From Bacillota bacterium (lineage in GTDB: Bacteria; Bacillota; Clostridia; Christensenellales; Aristaeellaceae): a stretch of 14,798 bases of DNA. Position 1 is the stretch's first letter. Each line of letters starts with the position of its first letter. The notes below the pieces were generated by a model. The model was not told where the DNA came from. It saw only the letters and a program-made list of their open reading frames with translations, and ran no database searches. Of the stretch, positions 7,708-13,404 are shown piece after piece. The translations under genes and the position numbers were made by a program. Location: assembly GCA_023413135.1 (NCBI GenBank), contig JAEZQK010000011.1, forward strand, positions 1 through 14,798, in the 5' to 3' direction.

Positions 7708-8985
7708 ATGATGGAATGCTGGGATCATGTGGCGATTGCGCCCGCCGATATATTGCTGCCGGATGCAGGCGTTGACCCTGCCGCCTGGGCTGTGGTGGCC
7801 TGCGATCAGTATACTTCCCAACCGGAGTACTGGCGGGAAGTGGAAAGCGTGGTGGGGGGAAAGCCCTCCACCTTACGCTTTACCCTGCCGGAAATTTATC
7901 TTGCGCAAAGCGGCGAACGGGTACCGGTCATCCACCGGGCCATGGCGGAATACATGCAAAAAGGTGTTTTGCGGGAAGCCGTCAAAAACGGCTTTGTGCT
8001 GACGGAGCGGACGATATCAAGCGGATCACGGCTGGGACTGGTGGCTGCCGCCGATTTGGACAGCTATGATTTTGATGCGGGCTCAAGGTCGATGATCCGG
8101 GCCACGGAGGGCACCATCCTCTCCCGCATCCCTCCAAGGCTTGCAGTCAGAACGGGCGCTCCGTTGGAGAGTCCCCATGTGCTTTTGCTGCTGGACGATA
8201 TTCAAAAAACCGTGGTGGAACCTTTGTATGCAAAGCGGGAAGAACTCCCGCTGCTATACGACTTCCCGCTGATGTCAGGGGGAGGCCGCTTGCGGGGCTG
8301 GGCGGTGACGGAGCCGGGCCTTTTAAGTGGAATTTATAACGCACTGGCGAAACTTAAGGCGAAGCTGCCCTCCGATAATCCGCTTTTGATGGCCGTGGGG
8401 GATGGGAATCACTCTTTGGCTACCGCGAAAACCCATTGGCAGCAGTTGAAAAAAACGCTTACACCCGAGGATGCCGCGAAGCATCCCGCAAGGCATGCGC
8501 TTGTGGAGGTGGAGAACATACACGATGAGGCGCTGCTTTTCCATCCCATCCACCGGGTGGTGTTCCATGCAGATGGTCAGATGCTGATGCGGGACTGGGT
8601 GGAATACTGCCGTGCCCGGGGCATGGAGCTGAGCGGAACACAAAAAGCGCCCGGCGATCATGTTATTACCGTTGTGCGGGAAGGAACGGAAACGCCTGTT
8701 TATATTCACCATCCCGATTCCTCCCTGGCGGTGGGCACGCTGCAAAAATTCCTGGATGATTTTTTATACCGCCATAAGGAGGCGGAAATCGACTATATCC
8801 ATGGCGATGACACCGTACGCGGCTTATGCGAAGACATGGACGCGGTGGGCTTCCTGGTGCCCGGCCTTGATAAATCTGCGCTGCTGCCTGCAGTGCGCAA
8901 GGATGGGGCGCTGCCCCGGAAGACCTTTTCCATGGGGGAAGCCCATGAAAAACGCTACTATATGGAATGCAGGAAAATCCTGTAA
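7708..8985 (+). CDS. DUF1015 family protein
   Basis: Protein of 425 residues that matches the DUF1015 pattern through its length: an opening block with DQYTSQPEYW (33-42), RATEGTI (131-137) with IPPR, DGNHSLATA (232-240), IHDEALLFHPIHRVVF (271-286) and a C-terminal RKTFSMGEAHEKRYYMECRK. The DGNHS block resembles the DGHHR of other members. No signal peptide or membrane segment, so it should be cytosolic. Biochemical function is not settled as far as I know. In many genomes relatives sit near serine biosynthesis genes serA/serC, but neither is in this window. AAAGGGG precedes the ATG by eight bases; a second ATG directly follows and could also be used. Part of the SNF2-SRAP run. Confidence 0.88.
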   Translation: MMECWDHVAIAPADILLPDAGVDPAAWAVVACDQYTSQPEYWREVESVVGGKPSTLRFTLPEIYLAQSGERVPVIHRAMAEYMQKGVLREAVKNGFVLTERTISSGSRLGLVAAADLDSYDFDAGSRSMIRATEGTILSRIPPRLAVRTGAPLESPHVLLLLDDIQKTVVEPLYAKREELPLLYDFPLMSGGGRLRGWAVTEPGLLSGIYNALAKLKAKLPSDNPLLMAVGDGNHSLATAKTHWQQLKKTLTPEDAAKHPARHALVEVENIHDEALLFHPIHRVVFHADGQMLMRDWVEYCRARGMELSGTQKAPGDHVITVVREGTETPVYIHHPDSSLAVGTLQKFLDDFLYRHKEAEIDYIHGDDTVRGLCEDMDAVGFLVPGLDKSALLPAVRKDGALPRKTFSMGEAHEKRYYMECRKIL

Positions 8986-9035
8986 TAAAGCGGCGGAATT
9001 TTCGGAACACGGCGGTACAAAAGAGGGAGATTTCC

Positions 9036-9830
9036 ATGAAAATCCTTTCCATCGTCTCAAGTTTCAGAACGGATGGCAACACCGGCCGCGTAGCTTCCTT
9101 GATAGAAGAGCAGCTTCAAAAGGAGGCGGAGCGGCTTAAAATCAGCCTGGAAATCGAGAGGATCTTTTTAAGCCGTGTGGATGTGCGTACCTGCAGGGGG
9201 TGCAGGCTTTGCTTTGACAAGGGTGAAGACTCTTGCCCCCTGAAGGATGATCTGCTGTCCATGCGGGACAAGATGCTGGAGGCGGACGGCTATTTGTTTG
9301 CAAGCCCCGTGTATGTGGAGGATGTGAACGGCATCCTTAAAAACTGGATCGACCGCATGGCATTTACCAGCCACCGTCCCGCGCTTGCGGGGAAATGTGC
9401 GTTCCTGATCACCACATCCGGCGGAGGTTCCACCGGCCATGCGCTTAGGACCATGGATGCGGCCCTTCATGCCTGGGGATGCCGGGTGGCGGGAAGAGCA
9501 AAGTTCCGCACCGGTGCGTTGATGGATAAGGAAGATATCCGGATCAAATATGAAAAAGCTATCCACCGGGCGGCGGAGGTATTTTTGGAGGATCTTAAGC
9601 GGGGCGCGGATACAAACCCCGGCTGGTATTCCCTTATTGCGTTCCGCGTACAGCAGATATGCTGGGCTAAGGCAGAGTATCAGGTCAAGAATCCGCATGA
9701 TTATCAATATTGGAGGGGCAAGGGCTGGCTGGAGCCCAAATGCATCTATTATATCCCTTTGAAAAAGGGTATGTGGAAGGTGAGGCTGGCCCGACTGGTT
9801 GGCGGCGGAGTCGCGAAGTTTTTTGTTTAG
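9036..9830 (+). CDS. NADPH-dependent FMN reductase-like flavoprotein with four-cysteine motif
   Basis: Flavodoxin-fold oxidoreductase, 264 residues from ATG 9036. The FMN phosphate loop is SSFRTDGNT (8-16); the second strand-loop gives ASPVYVEDVNGILKNWIDR (89-107), which typically contacts the flavin ring; TSGGGS (127-132) forms the third loop. Between these sits Cys53-x2-Cys56-x2-Cys59-x7-Cys67, close to the compact motif that binds a [4Fe-4S] cluster in archaeal iron-sulfur flavoproteins, though many family members keep only some of these cysteines. A C-terminal extension of about 80 residues rich in Trp, Tyr and Lys goes beyond the core fold. An upstream in-frame ATG at 8967 lies within the DUF1015 gene and lacks a ribosome binding site; GAGGGAGA ends five bases before 9036, so I take that start. 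Substrate unknown. Confidence 0.87.
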   Translation: MKILSIVSSFRTDGNTGRVASLIEEQLQKEAERLKISLEIERIFLSRVDVRTCRGCRLCFDKGEDSCPLKDDLLSMRDKMLEADGYLFASPVYVEDVNGILKNWIDRMAFTSHRPALAGKCAFLITTSGGGSTGHALRTMDAALHAWGCRVAGRAKFRTGALMDKEDIRIKYEKAIHRAAEVFLEDLKRGADTNPGWYSLIAFRVQQICWAKAEYQVKNPHDYQYWRGKGWLEPKCIYYIPLKKGMWKVRLARLVGGGVAKFFV

Positions 9831-10146
9831 ATGCCGTTGCAAGGCATAAATGAATTGATCCATTCAGCATAACTACAGGTGTTTGTTCTGAAAGAAGCGA
9901 TGCTGAATTGATCCGGCACAGGCGGGCGATTAATAATCGCCCCTACGACGTCGTTTGTTTATTGGCTTCTCTGCCGGGGCATATGAGAGCCGGAAGAAAA
10001 GTCAATATACTCTTTGCAGCCGTAGGGGCGATTATCAATCGCCCGCTTATGCACCGGCTATTGATACGCCGGATAAGCATACTATCCGATCATAAATTTA
10101 TCCATACATGCTGTTATGATTGTTATAAATGCGCTTGAGATCATTA
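9831..10146. other. Gene-free convergent gap
   Basis: Lies between the ends of the flavoprotein (plus) and pseudouridine synthase (minus) genes. It contains the MITE-like element listed separately and a pair of short repeats: TGAATTGATCC directly repeated at 9851-9861 and 9904-9914, and ATTCAGCAT (9862-9870) inverted as ATGCTGAAT (9900-9908). The last 85 bases are AT-rich with no structure I can name. No intrinsic terminator with a U-run is visible for either gene. Confidence 0.6.
9914..10056. repeat. MITE-like element with nested palindromic ends
   Basis: A 26-bp arm at 9922-9947 is complementary to 10021-10046 with a single mismatch; outside the arms the match continues imperfectly (CCGGCACAG against TTATGCACCGG). 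Each arm is itself a palindrome: GGGCGATTAATAATCGCCC in the left arm and its counterpart GGGCGATTATCAATCGCCC in the right arm. About 73 bp separates the arms, and there is no open reading frame of note inside. Size, inverted ends and location in a gap between convergent genes fit a non-autonomous miniature element or a stable 3'-end structure. Only one copy is in the window. Confidence 0.7.
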
Positions 10147-11043
10147 TCAGGGGCGTTCCTTTGTTTCTTTCATCAATTTTTCCAATTCCTCCGGCAGCGG
10201 CACGGTAAGGGACAGCGGCTTCATGGTCACAGGATGCAAGCACTCCAAATGAAAGGAGTGCAACGCAATGCGGCCCGGCAATTCCGCTGTTTCCCGGCCA
10301 TAGAGAAAATCCCCAACCACCGGGCAGTTTAGATATTGCATGTGTACCCTGATTTGATGGGTGCGGCCCGTTGTAAGGCGCAATTTGACAAGGCTTCTGT
10401 TATTGCAGGTTTGCAGCGTTTCATAATGGGTGATGGAGGGCTTCCCATCCGGGGTGATGCACCGCTTCACGCCGTTCGGATGGATTTTGCCGATGGGCGC
10501 ATCGATAACGCCCGATAGCGGCTGCGGGATACCTTCCACCACCGCCAGGTATTCCCGAACAAAGTCTGGCGTATGCAGCTTATATTGCAGCTGCTGCTGC
10601 GCATAGGCATTTTTGGCGATAACCATCAGCCCGCTGACACCCTTGTCCAGCCGGTTCACGGGGCGGTATATGAAAGGGCCGCCGGATTGCAAATGGGCCG
10701 CCACATGGTTTTCCAGCGTGTCCGTTCCCTGGTGGGAAGACGCCTGGCTGGGCAGGGGGGCAGGCTTTATTACGATAAGCAGGTCAGCATCTTCATAGGC
10801 GATGGTCAGCGGAACGGCCTGCGGCAGCCGACGGGATTCACTGCCTTCCCTAAGTAGGAGGGTGACAGTCTGTCCTGCATGCACCTTTTGATCGGCATGG
10901 GTAGGCACGCCATCCACCAGCAGGCCGTTTTGAAACTTGATGCTGCTGAACAGGCGGCGGCCCGGATTCAAACGGGCAAACACTACCTGCTTGAGCTGCC
11001 TGCCATCATCCTGGGATTCGACGGTAAAGGATAATTTGCGCAT
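10147..11043 (-). CDS. RluA-family 23S rRNA/tRNA pseudouridine synthase
   Basis: Cytosolic RNA-modifying enzyme that isomerises uridine to pseudouridine, 298 residues. An S4-like RNA-binding segment covers about residues 13-65 (LKQVVFARL, LLVDGVP, HAGQTV). The catalytic block PVNRLDKGVSGL holds Asp133 within RLD, the family signature, and TTGRTHQIRVHM marks the second conserved motif near the C-terminus. The target (RluD-type helix 69 or other) cannot be assigned. The frame stays open to 11160, but the promoter -10 lies at 11120-11125, so upstream starts would fall outside the transcript; AAGGG seven bases before ATG 11043 marks the real start. Monocistronic by its own promoter, with no clear terminator after the stop. 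Confidence 0.9.
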   Translation of the reverse strand: MRKLSFTVESQDDGRQLKQVVFARLNPGRRLFSSIKFQNGLLVDGVPTHADQKVHAGQTVTLLLREGSESRRLPQAVPLTIAYEDADLLIVIKPAPLPSQASSHQGTDTLENHVAAHLQSGGPFIYRPVNRLDKGVSGLMVIAKNAYAQQQLQYKLHTPDFVREYLAVVEGIPQPLSGVIDAPIGKIHPNGVKRCITPDGKPSITHYETLQTCNNRSLVKLRLTTGRTHQIRVHMQYLNCPVVGDFLYGRETAELPGRIALHSFHLECLHPVTMKPLSLTVPLPEELEKLMKETKERP

Positions 11044-11119
11044 AACGGTTCCCTTAACAATTTCTTTCGGCTTTCTTTCGACATAAGCAATTTCCATCGC
11101 TTGACAAACAATTATGTAC

Positions 11120-11148
11120 ATTATACCATACAAACAGATCATGAAAAA
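11120..11148 (-). promoter_or_regulatory. Extended -10 promoter of the pseudouridine synthase gene
   Basis: On the minus strand TATAAT (11120-11125) is preceded by TGG, giving an extended -10. The -35 position 17 bases away (11143-11148) reads TTTTTC, a poor match, and consists of the U-tract of the upstream gene's terminator. Predicted start is near 11113, giving a leader of about 70 nt. Confidence 0.65.
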
Positions 11149-11174
11149 GGCGCCCGGCAAACGCCGAACGCCTT
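11144..11174 (-). terminator. Intrinsic terminator of the MetQ-like gene
   Basis: Reading the minus strand: AAGGCG (11174-11169), inner stem CGGC/GCCG around GTTT, then CGCCTT (11152-11147) running into a five-T tract. It begins 17 bases after the stop codon of the MetQ-like gene. Confidence 0.75.
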
Positions 11175-11190
11175 GTGTGAAGGGTTTTGC

Positions 11191-12024
11191 TTACTCCGCC
11201 GGGGTGAAGATGGGGATCACGCCGCCCTTGAAGTTTTCATTGGTGAGCAGGAAATCATACACCTTTTTCGTGTGCAGCACGGTTTGAAGCGCCTTGACAA
11301 AGTCGGCGTCCTTATCCTCGGGCCGGACCACCACGTAATTGGTGTAGGTCTTGCCGGCATCGCTGTCAACGGGCTCCACGAATATGGCGTCGGTGGCGGG
11401 GCTCAAACCCGCGTCCAGCGCGAAGTTGCCATTGATGACGGCAAAGTCGGCATCAGCCAGCGTGGCCGGCAGGGTAGCGGCATCCACTTCCTTGATGTCC
11501 AGCTTCTTGGGATTTTGAGTGATGTCCAGCACCGTCAAGCTGCTGTCGGGGGTGGTGCCCTCGGGCAGGGTGATTAGCCCGGCTTCTTGAAGCAGCAGCA
11601 GCGCGCGGGTTTCGTTGGAAGGATCGTTGGTAACGGTGATGATGCCGCCTTCCTTCAGCTCTTCCAGCGTCTTGGTCTTGCCGGGATATAAGGCATAGGG
11701 CTCGTAGTGCACCCCGATGGCGGCAACGAGCTGCTCGTTTTCCGGTACGGTTACATTGTAGGCGTTCAGGTAGGGCAGGTGCTGGAAGTAGTTGGCGTCA
11801 AGCTCGCCCGCGGCCAAAGCCGGATTGGGCAGCGGATATTCGGTAAACACCACGATCTCCAGTTCATAGCCCAGGGCTTTCAGGTCATCTTTGACCAGTT
11901 CCAGCACTTCGGCATGAGGGGTGGGGGTGGCGCCGATGACTACCTTGGTGAGTGTCTGGGCGGAAGCGGAAGCCAGGGACAGTACAAGGGCCAGGGCCAA
12001 AGCCAGGGACAGCAGCTTTTTCAT
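11191..12024 (-). CDS. MetQ/NlpA-type substrate-binding protein without lipobox
   Basis: Extracytoplasmic binding protein of the NlpA/MetQ family, normally the methionine receptor of an ABC importer (MetN ATPase, MetI permease). 277 residues: signal peptide with MKK n-region and LSLALALALVLSLA core, then ASASAQ, a type I signal peptidase site. Family motifs follow: PTPHAEVLE (34-42), PNPALAAGELDANYFQHLPYL (from 66), HYEPYALYPGK (106-116), NDPSNETRALLLLQ (133-146, Arg140) and INGNFA (197-202). The protein contains no cysteine at all, so it cannot be lipid-anchored as Gram-positive relatives are, and no methionine after the initiator. No metN or metI is in the window. AAGGAG lies seven bases before the ATG. 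Ligand is probably L- or D-methionine or a related amino acid; that is inferred from family. Confidence 0.9.
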   Translation of the reverse strand: MKKLLSLALALALVLSLASASAQTLTKVVIGATPTPHAEVLELVKDDLKALGYELEIVVFTEYPLPNPALAAGELDANYFQHLPYLNAYNVTVPENEQLVAAIGVHYEPYALYPGKTKTLEELKEGGIITVTNDPSNETRALLLLQEAGLITLPEGTTPDSSLTVLDITQNPKKLDIKEVDAATLPATLADADFAVINGNFALDAGLSPATDAIFVEPVDSDAGKTYTNYVVVRPEDKDADFVKALQTVLHTKKVYDFLLTNENFKGGVIPIFTPAE

Positions 12025-12190
12025 AGTAACGCTCCTTTGCGTTTATATAATTTGCCTGGGAGGAAGTCCATGTGCCTTCAATCATCGTACCGTCAACAGC
12101 ACATTCGCCCGCCTATGCAGCGGATGGGGCTGAGATTGCCGGGATACAGGTACCGCATGCCATTCGCCTCAATTCCTATTCGTAAGGTAT
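12025..12190 (-). promoter_or_regulatory. Long 5' leader of the MetQ-like gene
   Basis: The predicted transcript start near 12191 gives about 165 nt before the ATG, far longer than the other leaders here. Elements seen on the minus strand: GGCGAATG occurs twice (starting near 12168 and 12109), CCGC-TGCATAG-GCGG can form a small hairpin, and ATGTGC pairs with GCACAT across about 24 nt. Methionine transport genes in Firmicutes are often under SAM riboswitches or Met T-boxes, but I cannot find the conserved SAM-I core or a T-box AGGGTGGNACCGCG. CCCGGCAA is the only shared word. Unassigned. Confidence 0.35.
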
Positions 12191-12197
12191 GAAATAA

Positions 12198-12226
12198 ATA
12201 ATAGCGCATATTCCCTAGTATGTCAA
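12198..12226 (-). promoter_or_regulatory. Sigma-A promoter of the MetQ-like gene
   Basis: Minus strand TTGACA (12221-12226), exactly 17 bases, then TATTAT (12198-12203). The -35 is a perfect consensus match and the -10 matches five of six. A long leader follows. Confidence 0.82.
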
Positions 12227-12273
12227 TAGGAAATAGAAAAATATTAGAATGCTTATGATAAGGAGGTACTGCC

Positions 12274-13176
12274 ATGGAAAGTTATGCAAAGCGCCGGGAA
12301 TACAAATGGGGTCTTGCCGCGCTGCTGGCGGCAGTGCTATGCTTTCTCCCCGCCCTCTCCTTGGCCGATGCCACTTATCTGGCTGTAAAAGGCGGTACAC
12401 TGAACCTAAGGGAAAGCGCCGGCCTGACATCTGCCATACTAGGCAAGTATCCAACCGGCACCTGGGTGGCGATTCTGGAAGAGGGTAAAACTTTCCATAA
12501 AGTGCAGGTAGGCGGCAAGACAGGTTACATGATGAAAAGCTTTTTGACTGCCGGCAACGATTCCGTGATTGCGGCACGGTTTGTGCGCACCAATACGGGT
12601 GCAGGTGTGAACCTGCGCCAGTCGCCGACCGATTCGGGTACGGTGATCACCGGAGTGGCCGAAGGGACAAAAGTGGATGTGCTGGTGAAGGGCACTGGGT
12701 GGTACAAGGTGCACGTAAACAACCATACGGGATATATCGCTTCAAGATATCTTGCTACCGAGGCCGGCGGCGCTTCCCAGTACGCTGTAGTGAACAACCC
12801 AAGGAATACGCAGGTATTGAATCTGCGGGAAACTGCATCGGCTACGGCTGCGGTCCTGGGCAAGTACAGGAATCACACGCCTGTTTCCGTATTGCAGCGC
12901 GGCGACACCTGGTGCAAGGTACAGGTGGGTGACAAAACGGGGTATATGATGACCGCTTATCTGAAGATGACTGCCGAACCGTATACCGCCACGGTGAAAA
13001 ACCCCAATGGAGGAAGCATCGTCAATTTCCGTTCAGGCCCCAGTTGGAGCGCTTCCATCAAAACGAAACTGCCGGTGGGCACCGGGGTGACGGTGCTGGA
13101 AAAGGGGACGGATTGGACGATGGTCAGCGTAGACGGGGCCACGGGGTATGTGAGTACGTGGTTCCTGGTTTATTAA
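12274..13176 (+). CDS. Secreted protein of four tandem bacterial SH3 domains
   Basis: 300 residues. The N-terminus has basic residues (KRREYK) then a hydrophobic stretch (about 13-30) ending ALSLADA, a likely type I signal peptide. The rest is four SH3b repeats of about 60 residues, roughly at 35-91, 101-161, 170-231 and 238-300. Each shows the (L/V)NxR start, a central V-x-V-L core, a W or H-K-V block and a TGY(M/I/V) end. Such domains usually bind peptidoglycan; no hydrolase domain is attached. Repeats 1 and 3 share LGKY and KVQVGxKTGYMM, repeats 2 and 4 are less alike. AAGGAGG precedes the ATG by seven bases. It converges on the membrane-anchored SH3b gene to its right and has its own terminator. 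Role beyond wall binding unknown. Confidence 0.9.
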   Translation: MESYAKRREYKWGLAALLAAVLCFLPALSLADATYLAVKGGTLNLRESAGLTSAILGKYPTGTWVAILEEGKTFHKVQVGGKTGYMMKSFLTAGNDSVIAARFVRTNTGAGVNLRQSPTDSGTVITGVAEGTKVDVLVKGTGWYKVHVNNHTGYIASRYLATEAGGASQYAVVNNPRNTQVLNLRETASATAAVLGKYRNHTPVSVLQRGDTWCKVQVGDKTGYMMTAYLKMTAEPYTATVKNPNGGSIVNFRSGPSWSASIKTKLPVGTGVTVLEKGTDWTMVSVDGATGYVSTWFLVY

Positions 13177-13222
13177 AAACCTGCCCTTCCAAACACATGC
13201 TTGGGAGGGCAGGTTTTATTTT
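13176..13222 (+). terminator. Intrinsic terminator of the secreted SH3b gene
   Basis: Starts within the stop codon. AAAACCTGCCCTTCCAA (13176-13192) pairs with TTGGGAGGGCAGGTTTT (13201-13217) over 17 bp with one G-U pair and an eight-base loop, followed by ATTTTCCCC. The A-tract on the left and T-tract on the right could stop transcription from both directions. Confidence 0.92.
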
Positions 13223-13240
13223 CCCCTAAATAAGGGATAC

Positions 13241-13355
13241 CCAAGGGATTTTCCGCAAGCTCAATCGTCGCACTGCTTCGCTGCCGCTCGCATTGCTCGT
13301 TTCGCTTGATTCCTTCGCCTCGCTTCGTCCGCCACTGGCGGCGCTCGGCTCAGTC
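13241..13355 (+). repeat. Dispersed ~100-bp repeat, copy C
   Basis: Shares with copy A the opening CCAAGGG-TTTTCC, GCTCAATCGTCGC, TTCGCTGCCGCT, CTCGTTTCGC, the 17-base word TTCCTTCGCCTCGCTTC (13310-13326) and CCGCCACTGGCGGCGC; the end GTCACC matches copy B. It sits between the ends of two convergent genes, the same kind of position as copies A and B beside the end of an operon. Confidence 0.75.
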
Positions 13356-13371
13356 ACCTTGGGCAGGGGGG

Positions 13372-13396
13372 TCCGGGGAGGCAGCGCCTCCCCGGA
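13372..13396. repeat. GC-rich hairpin at the 3' end of the membrane SH3b gene
   Basis: TCCGGGGAGGC (13372-13382) is exactly complementary to GCCTCCCCGGA (13386-13396) around AGC. It begins nine bases past the stop of the minus-strand gene, with no U-tract following on that strand, so it is a likely 3'-end stem but not a standard terminator. It shares GGGGAGG with the hairpin at 505-540. Confidence 0.7.
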
Positions 13397-13404
13397 TTTA
13401 CTTG

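Noticed and set aside
8967..9035. Start of the flavoprotein inside the DUF1015 gene
   Set aside because: No ribosome binding site, and the flavodoxin fold begins at MKILSIVSSF, preceded by a good site.
11101..11129. Plus-strand promoter TTGACA with TACCAT at 17 bases
   Set aside because: Weak -10 and no plus-strand gene downstream before the minus-strand genes; probably chance.
11044..11160. N-terminal extension of the pseudouridine synthase to 11160
   Set aside because: The extension overlaps the likely promoter -10 and the previous gene's terminator; AAGGG marks ATG 11043.
12130..12160. SAM-I riboswitch in the MetQ-like leader
   Set aside because: Only CCCGGCAA is shared with the core; the GAGGGA and GGCCC parts and the closing helix are not found.
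12121..12165. Plus-strand GGGGCTGAGATTGCCGGGATACAGG resembling part of a TPP riboswitch (first 20 bases: GGGGCTGAGATTGCCGGGAT)
   Set aside because: Only the CTGAGA word matches; the second conserved arm is missing and the downstream gene is an SH3b protein, not a thiamine gene.
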